Of a DNA stretch of 64,000 bases, positions 48,201-58,599 are shown piece by piece. The notes beneath the pieces were generated by a model. The model had not been told where the DNA came from. It did not search any database and saw only the letters and a program-made list of their open reading frames with translations. Within the stretch, counting starts at the first letter, position 1; each line of letters begins with the position of its first letter. The translations under genes and the position numbers were made by a program. Source of the stretch: Phoronis australis. Taxonomy: Eukaryota; Phoronida; Phoronidae. The stretch covers positions 642,077-706,076 of the forward strand of contig NMRA01000191.1 of NCBI GenBank assembly GCA_002633005.1, given 5' to 3'.

Positions 48201-51200
48201 CGGATGATGTGAAGAGAACCGACTGACAGATTTCGATAAAATTTGACACAGAGAAATACGATATCAATGAGCCGGTGCCATTTGATTTTCAAATGGATTC
48301 TATCACTGCAGCCCCTCCTAGTGGCCATTTTGTTTTGAAAGGGTTTTCACGTGTTGTTTGGGGAAAGAGAAATTCTGGATGAAATCTAAAAAACGACTGA
48401 CTGATATCAAAAATACCTGACACCACAGACATAAGTGACTGAAGTCAGTGCGCTGGACCCTTAGTTTTTGGGAAGGAGATTTTTGTGTGTTCTTTGTGCG
48501 AAGAGTGTTTCTGGATGGTATATAGAAGTCTGATTAATTGATTTCAAATAAACTTTACATAGTTATATAGAGGGGAAGATCGTTTCCGGGTTATATCTAT
48601 AGAACTGAATGACAGATTTCAATGAAACTTTATTCAGCGGTATATGATGACAATATGCCTGCACCATTTGATTTTCGGGCTGATTCAACTACGATTAACA
48701 ACACTTCCTTGTGTCCCTTAGAGTTACTCTTGTTTTGTTTTGCTTTCTTGCCTTTATCTCCTAAAACCGCTGCAGGATCCTTGTTAAATTTGGAAAGTGT
48801 ATTTGTTGGACGTTGAGTACCGATAATGTTAATTTCCGAAAGGATCCGACTACCACTCTGACCTCTAGTTGCAATTTCATTTTCTCCCATTTTCCTCTGT
48901 ATAGTTTTCCTCTGTATCTTTGGAATTCCTTCATTTTTTTATGAAATTTGTCGAATTTGTTTCTATTAAAAGAGGCGATGGCAACTTCTGAATTTCAAAT
49001 AAATTTGACGTAGTGTACGCTTCCTAGTGGCCACATTCATTATTTTTGAGTCTAACTGTGGCATCCACATTTCTATCAGTCAAATCACTCTAAAATGGTT
49101 CTGAAATTGGTATGAATGCTCTTACTGGGAAGAGCAAGGCTAACGATGATTTTTGGACACATTTGACTACTCTGGCGCCCCCTAATGGCGCTGCTGCTTT
49201 TTCGCATCCACAGCTATTCCTCATTAGCCCTTGCAGGATGTTTGTGAAATTTGGCAAGTGTTTTCCTATCATGCTGACAACGGATGACGACTTTTGTCGA
49301 CTACTATATTGCTGTGCCCCCTAATGCCACTAAATTTTTAAGATCTCGGCAGGTGCGTTCCTATTGAAGAGAGTGATTTTGACTTGCAATACACCCGTAA
49401 TACACGTTTTATGTTTACTAGGATTGTTCCAGTTAGTGGTAATGTTGGAAATAGTAACCATATCTGTGATATATAAGATGTACGCGGTGGGCGCATATCA
49501 ACGCTCTACGTTTTCCTTGTATACTATGGCGCAAAAAATGTGGTTCTAGCCACAGAAAAGAAATTGAAAATGTTCGAACAAAATTCTGTAAATAGTTGCT
49601 GTCTACTGGCTGGTATTAAAACGACCAGCGCCATAGGGAGAATGTGGTCGTCTGTGTCTTATTGCGCAGGCCTATAAGAAATTTTTTGAAAATATTGAAA
49701 ATGCAAATGATAGACTTCCAATACAATGTTTTTGATGTTATATGAATGGCAGTTGCACTGTCAATATAATTTGTGCACCTGTACTAAACATGTGTTGTGT
49801 ACAATTATTTTTAGTCTTGCATGGTTGAGCCAGGAAGTTGGTGATATTTTTGTCGGAATTCAAACAAAAGCTGATAGATGTTGACTTTCAAAGTTGGTTG
49901 GTGTCGGTACTAGAAAATACAAATAAGTGCAAATTTTACAAAAGAGTTAAGTCAGTGGAATGTATTAATGTGGGGAGACCACGCAGCAGCAGATATTTTA
50001 CATACATGAGATCTTCAACTCATACATTAGAAATTGAAAACGGCAGAAGAAATTATATTCCCCAAAGTGAACTTAAAGGTGAAGGCAACTTACCTTTTTC
50101 CATGTCAGTTTTAGCAAAAATAAGGTTCGTTGATTATTCCAGACATGTTTCTCACTTAATTACATCATTTCGTAATTTAATTAATTACTTGTCCTCTACT
50201 CCTGAAATGACGATTTGGGAGGCAAGAATTTCTCGCCAATTTCTTTTCATATGGCCTGACTATGAGAGCTGTCGAGTCTGGCATTGATCTACATCGGTTG
50301 TGATAAGTTCGGTCGTCGTTTGCTTTTGTTTACGAGTCAATCAACATGCCTCACTGTTGCTACGTACCGGGGTGCACTCATTATCGTCTCACGCGCGCTT
50401 TGGAAGTATCTTTGCATCGCTTTCCGAAGGATGAAATACTTCGCCGTACTTACCTCTTTTGGTGTGAAGAACGCAGCGTTACCCATCCACGCAACGTACA
50501 AAGCAATGGAAGGTTAATGAGTGTGTGCCAAGCATTTTCTACCGTCAGATTACGAGAGATATGTACGCTGAATTGACGAACGTACTCCAGAGCGTGCAAT
50601 GCCGGGAACTAGCAGTGATTCGCCAAGTCTGTTCTCATTCTCTGCCTCATCCCCATGAACGGCTGCCTGTGCCTGTGCGTAATCTGCCTCATTATACTCG
50701 GCTCAAACATATACCAACGCACTGACTGTCCGTAAAAAAATTCCTCGTCATCACTGCTATGAACAATGTCTCCGTCACTCACGTCACTACTGTCGCTGTG
50801 GTATGGGTCGCCGACTCCAGCCATTTTCAGGTTACTACAAACTAAACAATTCCTAAATCCAACGTAATTGAGTTCTCTAAGAACCAAGCTTGTGTAGAAT
50901 ACTCCTCGATGGGAAGTGGTGAGGACAATTTTAGAAAAACAGCACGAAAACAAAAGTAGTACAGATCCTTACAGTAACTCAACACAGAACTAAATTGGCG
51001 CGAAATTCTTGCCACCCAAAACGTCACTTCAGGAGTAGAGGACGAGTAATTAATTAAATTACAAAAAGCTATAATTAAGTGAAAAATATGTCTGAAATAA
51101 TCAACGAATCTTATTTTTGCTAAAAAAATAACATGAAAAAGGTTGCCTTCGCCTTTAAAGAACTTGTAACGTTTATAGTACAGGAGAGATTAGGACAGAC

Positions 51201-51381
51201 GAGTATTATGTTACGTTGTCCTGTACTGGTCTATGCCACGTTGCCACGATGACAGGTCTCGTTTGAACTCGGCAACAGCAAGCACTTATAAAATATTAAA
51301 TCTTTAATGGCTGTGTAGGAATGTAATCATAAAGTTTGTATTTTACTACTGTGGATCGATCGGTGACCTCTTGTTCATAAT

Positions 51382-51440
<59 letters not shown>

Positions 51441-52413
51441 CATCATTACTTTTATTATTTTTCATTGTTCTTGTTGTTGTTATTATAACTTTGAAATGTC
51501 CTGTAGCGGAAGTGGAACGTCGAAATGGTGGACATCATGGCAGCATTACCGGATAAGATGTTAACTACAGCAGCAGCCGCCATTACGTATGCTCTGACCC
51601 GATATACGGATAGGGAGGTGAGGAAAATAGAATCCAGTTTTAAAAATAACTGATATGGTATGGTCACCGTTTAGGATTGCATTGTATTAAACCGTGTGAA
51701 TTCCGCGTGCTGTTGCTGATGTATATATGGGGCAGGCAATAAAGCATGTTGACTCAGGTCTTCCAATTAAAAGCCATTTCGTTATTGCTTGAGACCAGCC
51801 TCTACAAGTAGCTTGACACCACGCGTCATGTTGAATACATAAGAGGACACTTGCTTCAAGTTATATGCCTAGAATAGAAAGAAATTTCAGCGGTGCCACC
51901 ATAATTGAATTATCAAATGTTCAATTTGTTAGGGGTCTTCAATGGATTTCAATGTTATAACAAATCCTTATCGACCACTTTAAGCTTCTGAATTTTTCAC
52001 TCGTTGACAGCTGTGAGCGAGTTGATGATTCGGATGAAATTTTGCATACTCATGTCATAGTCTATAGCCGAGGGAAGACTAGTCCCAGATTTTTTTCTTT
52101 TGTTTTAAAACAACATAGATATCGGTCACAGCTAGGACTGTAGTCAGCCTCTCCTGGCATTGATTGGTACAATGTAAGTTGTGCATCGATTGGTGGAAAA
52201 TTTGCTAATCAAGAAACTTTGATAACATTGCAGGTGTTCCTTGGTGAATTTCCGGATGACATATTTGCAGAGGACGAGGCCATTGCGTCCCAGGCGAATT
52301 TGAAAAAGAGGCTTGACGAAATTACAAAAAAGATTGAGGCCAGAAACAACAATAGAGAATTTCAGTATTTGTATCTTCTCCCTAAAAGGATCCCATCCAG
52401 TATTGCTGCCTAA
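39281..52413 (+). CDS. PLAT-domain lipoxygenase, ten visible exons (5' end missing, one frameshift)
   Basis: A lipoxygenase adds O2 to polyunsaturated fatty acids at a non-haem iron. Exons I place: 39281-39375, 39935-40095, 42395-42673, 43681-43780, 44295-44499, 44800-45241, 45895-46145, 46369-46575, 51507-51617, 52234-52413. All junctions are AG/GT and phases agree except exon 4. Exons 1-3 encode the PLAT domain (GTNDSVHLTLHG, GVDDWHLDK, FPFYDWLEG), for membrane/Ca2+ contact. The catalytic domain follows: NPVLIRRC, the iron motif HQMGTHLMGTHFVGEA (ligand His codons 45052, 45067), HPIYKLIIPHTRYT, then QHAAVNFG (His 46492, Asn 46504). The C-terminus is IPSSIAA: the usual terminal Ile is Ala. 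The stereo-control (Coffa) position, 38 codons after the second His ligand, is Gly (45181), predicting R-specificity. Visible length is about 676 residues, like human 5-LOX. The first exon with the start codon was not found. Exon 4 is one base short. Confidence 0.92.
40864..40985 (+). pseudogene. THAP-domain fragment in lipoxygenase intron 2
   Basis: ATG-initiated frame reading MGNGAFCSAINCSN, then VSFFTFPKDPE: the first half of a THAP zinc-finger (C-x4-C, then the FFxFPKDPE block). It diverges and stops before the conserved Trp and the C-x2-H pair. It may be a first exon (a weak GT follows) or the end of a transposon relic. It differs in sequence from the THAP frame at 50.35 kb. Confidence 0.55.
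42146..42284. mobile_element. 139-bp MITE with CAG target duplication
   Basis: Second copy of the element at 16,943-17,093, starting CCTCCCGTTCAGTAATGCTA and ending CTGAACGCACGC, flanked exactly by CAG at 42,143-42,145 and 42,285-42,287. It sits in lipoxygenase intron 2, 110 bp before the exon 3 acceptor. Confidence 0.87.
46880..49350 (+). repeat. Degenerate tandem satellite (~165-bp period) in lipoxygenase intron 8
   Basis: Recurrent blocks: TAGTGGC(C/G)ATTTTG, then GTGTTGTTTGGGG(G)AA, GAAGAGCGTTTC(C/T)GGATG, AGAACCGA(C/T)TGACAGATTTC, and GAAACTTGACACA. The GAAGAGCGTTTC block recurs at roughly 47.57, 47.74, 47.91, 48.19, 48.50 and 48.58 kb. Units are strongly diverged. The many short frames here are artefacts. 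The same family appears at 35.4 kb and 52.86-53.3 kb. Confidence 0.78.
49838..50070 (+). pseudogene. Possible LINE ORF2 C-terminal fragment
   Basis: The frame reads DFQSWLVSVLENTNKCKFYK, then SSRYFTYMRSSTHTLEIENG and RRNYIPQSE. It resembles the region between RT and the terminal Cys motif of Jockey/CR1-like LINEs (R-S-H-LEIE-GR-x-IPR-E). It is interrupted at a TTAA by the Kolobok-like element; joining the two flanks at one TTAA keeps the frame open for about 30 more codons. Assignment is by eye. Confidence 0.45.
50346..50600 (+). pseudogene. THAP domain of Kolobok-like transposase (N-terminus, frameshifted)
   Basis: Starts MPHCCYVPGC, then SLHRFPKDE and YLFWCEE; after a one-base frameshift near 50,515 it reads VCAKHFLPSDYER. 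Together these give the THAP pattern: C-x4-C, FPKDE, conserved Trp, and C-x2-HF followed by Pro, a zinc-coordinating DNA-binding fold used by transposases to bind their ends. The reading frame lies just inside the left inverted repeat (ATG about 90 bp after it). The remainder of the transposase has been lost by internal deletion. Confidence 0.8.
50608..50824 (-). pseudogene. Acidic P2X7-tail-like protein of the TTAA transposon (5' part, frameshifted)
   Basis: The minus-strand ATG at 50,824 opens MAGVGDPYHSDSSDVSDGDI, then HSSDDEEFFYG and MFEP. This is almost identical to the protein starting at 63,682. A one-base loss after MFEP shifts the frame; in the shifted frame NEADYAQAQAAV continues the match. 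The Cys-rich half is deleted in this copy. Oriented inward from the right inverted repeat, towards the THAP frame. Confidence 0.75.
51382..51438. repeat. (ATC)n microsatellite
   Basis: About 19 ATC units, 69 bp before the lipoxygenase exon 9 acceptor. They give a poly-Ser frame that is not real coding sequence. Confidence 0.97.
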
Positions 52414-52542
52414 GTGATTTGTCTACTGCCTTAAGGAAACAAAATCCATGCATTTTCACGTTGATCAACTAATCCTTTGCGAAAGTTTTACAAGCATTCA
52501 CGTAACTTGTAGTCTTGCTTTTTTGAAAATAGCTTATTGGAG

Positions 52543-52548
52543 AATAAA
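52543..52548 (+). promoter_or_regulatory. Candidate polyadenylation signal of the lipoxygenase
   Basis: AATAAA 130 bp after the stop codon, the first such hexamer downstream. Confidence 0.6.
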
Positions 52549-52854
52549 ACAACATTTTTGCTTGAAACTGGTGTTTGAATTCGTATAACATGTCTAAAGG
52601 TAAGGTTTATTTCTTCTTGAAGTTTGGTGTTTGGGTGTACTTATTTAGCGATTAAGCGTGGGAGCGTATAACTTTGGTGCGTGCTTTAATGTGACAAGAT
52701 TTAGCACCATTTACACAAACATTCGCTGACTTAGTTTGGAACCTGAAAAATAAACTGCAGCTATTACCAATTGGTCTTATCTTGTGCCTTACTCAGCTCA
52801 GAAAGTTTCAGGTCACGCCGCGACATTATTGGTGTTACGACCAAAAAACGCATT

Positions 52855-53330
52855 TTTATGTGCCCACGCATACATGTAGAGATGCATATTGCCGTTATCG
52901 CTGTCTGAGAGTCCGCGTTTGCGACGAGGGACGGTAGATCTGGCCATTCCAAGTGACAATATTAGTTTTCTTTTACGGTTGCCTCGATATCTTCAAAGTT
53001 TGCTGATGGAGTTTCTTGGAATTTGATATATAGGTTTCAGTTTAAGAGAAGACGACGCCGGGCGGATTTGTCTTATCCTGCGCCATCAAATGGCCAACCG
53101 CAGAGAGTGAATGTTCGGACTTTATATTTGCCAAATATCGGTGATGGTGGAAACCTTTCCAAGTTCCTTTATGTTCAAAGTTTGGCAAGTTCAGCGCCCA
53201 GTTCATTGTGTCAAGTTTGTGGCGAAATGAAAATTTATTTCGCCATTAGATTTGCCGATAGAATAGGTGACGACCAGGAGTATTCAAAGATTTCTGATCT
53301 CATCTTCATGATATTTTTCGAAAAAAAAAT
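52855..53330 (+). repeat. Copy of the satellite/repeat also at 46.88 kb
   Basis: TGTGCCCACGCATACATGTA, then GATGCATATTGCCGTTATC and CTGTCTG match 46,882-46,935 (TGTGCCCACATATTTATATG, GCGTATTGCCGTTATC, CTGTCTG). Later blocks (GCGCCATCAAATGGCC) are diverged TAGTGGCC-type units. The two copies lie either side of the lipoxygenase 3' exons. A 130-codon frame here is not convincing. Confidence 0.7.
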
Positions 53331-53449
53331 CCTTTGTTCTCAGAAAATGGATCCGCGCACAGCGGTAAAAGAAGTAGTGTTTTTTACCGAACGCCTTGTA
53401 ATAGAATTGCATTGAAGAGAGTTTGGTTCACACTTGGTAAAAACAAATA

Positions 53450-54040
53450 TACCAAGAGAAGGAAAACAAAAAAACAAGAACAAAATCATACAGTAATAGA
53501 GGAGAACGTATTTAACAAGAGAATAATAAACATAAAACAAAATAAAGCAACACAATAAGCTTAGCATAGATATTAACGCAAATCCTTATTATGACATTTG
53601 AAAATACATTTACTAAGATTTCTAAGTAATAAACCATCACAGTAGTGATTTAAAAAGTGACAACCATTTTACACAAAACTAGTTTTTCATGCTTATTACT
53701 AACATTTTGAAAATCTAACCAGATATGTTCGTTAGATTGCAGATTGCGAAAGAGCTGTTCACGTTCAGCTTTATAGACGGGGCATGAAAGCAAGTAGTGA
53801 GCATGGCTATTAATAGCACCAGATGTATCTCGTTTATGCCACTAGTTTACAGCCAAATTTGATGTATTATCAATTTCGTGGATAACTGTATGTAAATAGA
53901 TTATCAAGTGATGTTAATAAATAATACTTGCATAGTTACAACGAGGAAGAATGAAAGAGTTATAAATCAACACTAAGTGGCAACTGGAAAGATATTTCGA
54001 AAGATTTTTGAGTGGATGGAGAACTTTTTAATTTTTTGAT
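53450..54040. other. No gene recognised
   Basis: A/T-rich, low complexity in places; nothing identifiable. Confidence 0.45.
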
Positions 54041-54043
54041 TAG

Positions 54044-54160
54044 ATGAACACAATTATGATTCACAGTGTATTGAGAATTAAGATGAACACAATTATGATT
54101 CATAGTGTATTGAGAATTAAGATGAACACAATTATGATTCATAGTGTATTGAGAATCAAG
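54044..54160 (+). repeat. 39-bp minisatellite, three units
   Basis: Three almost identical 39-bp units starting GATGAACACAATTATGATTC. Because 39 is divisible by three, one frame reads a 13-residue repeat, but nothing suggests it is coding. Confidence 0.93.
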
Positions 54161-54464
54161 CAGAACGTCACCCAAATGCTTTTCCTATGTTTTGAATGTG
54201 TTGTAACAACGTACAACATTTGCGATTTACAGAGTAAAATGTCCCTTTAAAAAAGACGATTCTTTCAAAGACTGCACTAATTGTAGTAATTTAATGACAA
54301 TTTGAACAACTTGAAATACACCAACAAACGTAAAGCAACTCAGATTTCAAAACTTGCCAAGTGAACTGAGGTAAAATAACTAACTACAGCGTATACACCG
54401 ATTGTCATATTTATCACCTGAACTATCGTGTGATAGTGTCCGATATATTGCATGGGCTATCAGA

Positions 54465-54610
54465 TATGATGATAATAATAATTATAATTATAATGGTAAT
54501 GACAATGATGATAATAATATTAAAATAATAATAAATAACAAAAACAACAGTAATAATGATAATAGTAATAATAATAATTGATAATAATAATAATAGTACA
54601 AAAAGACAAT
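54465..54610. repeat. (ATA/ATTAT)n low-complexity tract
   Basis: Runs of ATAATAATA, ATTATAATTATAAT and similar. Confidence 0.9.
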
Positions 54611-54619
54611 CAAACACTA

Positions 54620-55210
54620 CCATCGTTTTTAATAGAAATGAAAACCCAAGCACCAGGGGCCTGTCTCAAGAAAACTCACTTAGCTAAGATAAATCTTAAA
54701 TTTCAGTCAATATTAAAGTAAAATTTAAGTTTGTCTCAAGTCTATTTCAAGAAAGAGATCTTAAGTTCCACTTAACTTTTTTACTTAGGTTTTCTCTTAA
54801 TTTTGACTAATTTGATGAATGTGGAAGTTTCAAAGTCAGTTTCTTGGAACGGGTTCTAGATCTGTTCACTCAAAGTCGATGGATATACTAACCTTGGAGA
54901 GTACGCAAAGATTTGTATATTCAATTTGCAGTGTCAAACGAGTATCCAACCCACATCTTCTAATACTAAACTCAACATCCGACATACAACTCCTCATCGA
55001 TCAGGGAGTACAAAAGCGGCTTCCGGCCAAATCTCAAACTCCAAAGAACAAGACGGACCGAGTACGGAAAACTACAAAATTACTCTGAGATAGGGCAATA
55101 AACACTTCCACGGAAATAAAAAACTAAATTCTGAACAAAAAATGCTTTAAAAAGTACAACCAATCAATTATGTAAACCTGTAGACCAACACTTCAACGTT
55201 ATTAGAAATC
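54620..55210. other. No gene recognised; 3' flank of the propeller-like gene
   Basis: About 54,670-54,800 has repeated TTAAG/CTTAA blocks (AAATCTTAAATTT, ATCTTAAGTTCC, TCTTAATTTTG). No gene or clear signal. Confidence 0.4.
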
Positions 55211-55214
55211 GCAC

Positions 55215-57872
55215 CTAAAACTTTAGTTGCATTGTGGTCATATTCTTAAAAGGACCATTTCTAAAGTTGCAAACAGTAGGTGTGCAAGTGCTCAAGTGGG
55301 CTACGTCTCTCGGTAAGGCCTCTTTCAAATTCTCCAGAGACACTTGGCATTCCATTCGGCTGCGGCCCAGCGTAAACTTGCTGTCCACGCATGCGTGGCA
55401 CCACATCCCGCAGACGGGGCGGCACAGAGTGGATTCGTCAAATGAGTCGTACTTAACCTCTTTTGCTCCACCCCCTGCTACACTGTAAATGCGAATTTTA
55501 CCCATCTTCTGACAGCAAACAGCTACCACTTTTGAGTCGTCTGTGAAGGCTACCAGATACCTAGCAGTAAAACGCATCCACATTTGAAGAACTTCTGACA
55601 CCGATACTTTCCGGTACGCCAACTTATAAGCGAAATTCATATTCACTCATGGACAATGTATGTTTTACAGAAGTTTAATAAAACGGTATGTAAGTTTGAT
55701 CGGGCGCATCATTTGTTGACAGAAAAGATTCATGAAACGGGCTTTAGAACGTCACTGGGCATGTTAATCAGTGACTTTGTTGTGGAAATTCGGAATAGTG
55801 TCCACCTGGTAAAGGTTTTAGTCAGGAGGAAGTTTGTTTTTTGTGCAAAACAGTGTTCTTAATTAAAGGTTCGTCACAACCATTCAATTTCGCGTAGGTT
55901 CCTTCGGTGGATCAGTCAAAAGTTCTACTTGGTTAAACCTAGAAGTGGCATGCGCTGTATTCGCTGAGGGCAATACAATGCCCTATAACTGCTATTACCT
56001 GTAAGGTCCTCCATATCCAATGCAAGGATAACGTGCGGGTTTCCTCTCGCTATCCAGCTCTTTTATAAATTCGACAGAATTTCCATCAAAATTCAGTCGG
56101 AAAAGAAGCAATCGCACCACCTGGCTGTGGACCTGAAAGTAAAAATGTAGCAAACAATGCCAAGGATTAACCGGACTGTGCAACGCCTAAGAAATTCAGA
56201 CAGACAGTCTAACCACCATAAACTTTGAAACAGAATCCTTTGAATCAGTGAGAAATCACAGACAGCTCGCGTACTGAAACTTACGTTGGCGTATACCTGA
56301 TATATATATTTTTTAAGATTTTTATACTCGTGTAATTGTCTCCAAATTCGATGTCTTTTAGAGGCTAGCATAAAAGCCCTTTGGAAGTAACGATTTCACC
56401 AACCTGCAAAACAACGACCATGGTTTCATCGGGTGACGGCACGATCTGAATTGGATGATAATCTTTATGTATGTAACTGTTTGGGCCTTGAATGCCTGAA
56501 AAATCAACTTCACCCAGTGATTCCATGTTTTCATTCCACAAATAACACTTGAAGCTGTTTCCAAGCGTTACGATTTTGCCTTTGATTGGCAGGAATGCAT
56601 AACCTTTCCCTAAGATTCTGCTTCCATTCAGGTAGGCGACGTCCTCTTCATTAACCTGGAATACATCTATCAACATATCGTCGTCATACGGCGGGAAACT
56701 TTTGTAGCCGGAAACGAGAATATTCTGTTTCCCATCTGCTGCGGTAAGACCATTTCTAATTCCTGTGACAAAATAAAAGTCGCCAATGCTTTCAGTCTTT
56801 TTTCCAGGCTCATTTGCTGTTGGAATGAGAATAAGGTCACCCGGGAAGTATTGCTCTTTTATGTACCACAAATATAATCTCGTTTTCTGTTGAGGGTCCT
56901 CTGTCGTTCTTCCACTGTCCAAAATAACAAACGAGCCATCACGTGACCAACATGGCGAGCAGGTGTAGTAGTTTTCACCAACAAGAGACGGATGCTTTAT
57001 TCTTTTAGTTTCAGTTTCAGAGAACTTTTCCCACTGGGATTCTTGGAATCTAAAGCAAATAGCGGACATCTCAACTTCTCGTCCTCCAATCACGAACCAC
57101 TGATAAACCATACGCGTGCAACCATCTTCGCCGTCGTGAAAAGCAATGTGGCAAAACGTACGTTTTCCGCTGGATTCTCTATATGGTGACTGCTCATTAT
57201 CGATAAGCGACTCGTTCAAGCACAAATGACGTATCTGCAAAATGTGAACGGTTATGAGCTTAATCAGCAACAGCAACAAGGCGGTGTCAGTCATTCTTCA
57301 ATCACGGGTAATTTCATTCATAAAAACAAATATCTACCCGCGTTTAAATCTGGTCAACGACTGTGGCGAGTTATGCTGAATAACAATAATAATGCTTCTT
57401 TTGTAATCTCACAGCAAATGAAAACTTGCTGCTTTTGATAATGACTGCAGTCCCACTTATGCATGCAATCATTCATCTCAGTAATAGGCGTTCTGATTGA
57501 GATTATTGCATGCATAAAATACACAATGATTTATATACTGCTGAAACACCTAGTGATGTTTTGGCGCTGCACATTGACGAAGAAAACAGAATTGTCTGTG
57601 TTATAACTGGGGCCGCACAATCGACCTAAAGATGGTGTTTTCGATTCGAAATATTTTACTTGCAATCTGAAACTTTTTGAATGTGTTTTTTTAATTGCTG
57701 AAACAAAATACTTGGTAGTGCTGTCTGTAAATGTGAGCTGCTTCAAACTGTCAGAATAAATATTGATTGTAAAATTAATTGAGTGAGTGAGTTCTTTTGA
57801 AGTTCCAAGGATTCTGATCCCAGTTGGCAGCCACAAAGTGATGTCATGTCCGCAGTCACTACCAGAGCACAG
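55215..57872 (-). CDS. Beta-propeller / WD40-like gene of unknown function (5' end missing)
   Basis: Minus strand. Exons with matching phases are 57234-56404, 56132-55999 and 55560-55215 (stop). An exon upstream, about 57872-57550, has a good acceptor but an unresolved donor. The protein has repeated beta-strand-like segments: ITLWLPTGIRIL then FTDSTTKYFVSA, SPCWSRDGSFVILDSG, RLYLWYIKEQ, KGKIVTLGNSFKCYLWNENM, VPSPDETMVVVLQV, and FTDDSKVVAVCCQKMGKIRI. This is the D-S/G-x-x-hydrophobic rhythm of WD40 propellers. I do not recognise the orthologue. About 435 residues are assembled from the three phased exons. No signal peptide can be judged without exon 1. The upstream exon ends about 45 bp from a retroelement, so earlier exons lie beyond it or were lost. 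Confidence 0.6.
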
Positions 57873-58049
57873 GTTAAGACCAGAGAGAGAGAGAGACCCA
57901 TTAACCCTTTGGCGGTGACTCCATCTGCTGACAAGCAAATGCACGATGCTTTCATTCGTAAGCTCATGGAACAAGCTGAGAAAGACCAAGTCAACAAGAA
58001 CAATTGAAAGAAGCAAACGGGGGTGCTGTACCTATGGTATGTTGATGAC

Positions 58050-58500
58050 ACCATAGAGTTGAGTCAAATAGTTGTCCCAGTCAAATATCCAAAAAGGGTC
58101 ATGACACTAGCTCATTAGTCAATTGTTGGTGTGAAGAAGACCAGCGACAGCAAAGCCAATAGCTTTTATTTATCAGGAGTCGTCAATGACGTAAATCGCT
58201 TTTACAGATCATGTGACATCTGCCAGCGGACAACTCCTACGGGTAGAATCTCTAAAGTGCCTTTGGGTGAGATGCCACTTACGGAAGAACAATTTCAGCG
58301 TATCGCTGTTGATTTCATTGGTCCTGTGTCGCCAATCACAGACAGAGGCAACCGGTACATTCTCACCATCCTGTACTATGCCACAAAGTACCCAGAGACA
58401 GTACCTCTACCTCTAACTCTACCCAGAACAGACGATGAGCGGTGGCACTATATGAAGCCTTCTGGAAGAAATGTGTCTTCATGAGAAGTTCTCAGTGAAT
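58050..58500 (+). pseudogene. Retroelement integrase, zinc finger and catalytic core fragment
   Basis: Reads VVPVKYPKRVMTLAH, then a stop, IVGVKKT, RSCDICQRT, KVPLGEMPL, IAVDFIGP and DRGNRYILTI. These are the HHCC-type finger (CDIC present; the second His block missing through a small deletion) and the first catalytic Asp (VDFIGP). The second Asp and Glu regions are scrambled by frameshifts from about 58,440. Confidence 0.85.
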
Positions 58501-58599
58501 GTGGGGCACCGTGCTTAAGAAACTGTGGATTGACAATGAAACACCAGAAGTACGAAACACTTATGGGTATGTCCTCGACTTAAAGGAGAATGCCACCCG

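Larger units (their letters stand above)
50073..51158. mobile_element. Kolobok-like TTAA transposon, internally deleted copy
   Basis: Flanked by TTAA at 50,073-50,076 and 51,155-51,158, with inverted ends of about 180 bp. The left end starts AGGTGAAGGCAAC; the right end, read inward, starts AGGCGAAGGCAACC. The arms share AGCAAAAATAAG, TTCGTTGATTATT, TAATTTAATTAATTACT and GTCCTCTACTCCTGAA blocks. It contains a THAP frame (+) and an acidic frame (-) that meet near 50,610; the transposase core between them is absent. TTAA duplication plus a THAP domain is characteristic of the Kolobok superfamily; piggyBac also uses TTAA but lacks THAP. A second copy starts at 63,344. Confidence 0.85.

Noticed and set aside
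47801-48328. 175-codon minus-strand frame
   Set aside because: Lies entirely in the degenerate satellite and repeats with its period.
51371-51556. Poly-Ser frame and alternative frame over exon 9
   Set aside because: The Ser run is the ATC microsatellite; exon 9 is read in the frame giving MVDIMAALPDK.
53023-53415. 130-codon plus-strand frame
   Set aside because: Made largely of satellite-like units (GCGCCATCAAATGGCC); no domain seen.
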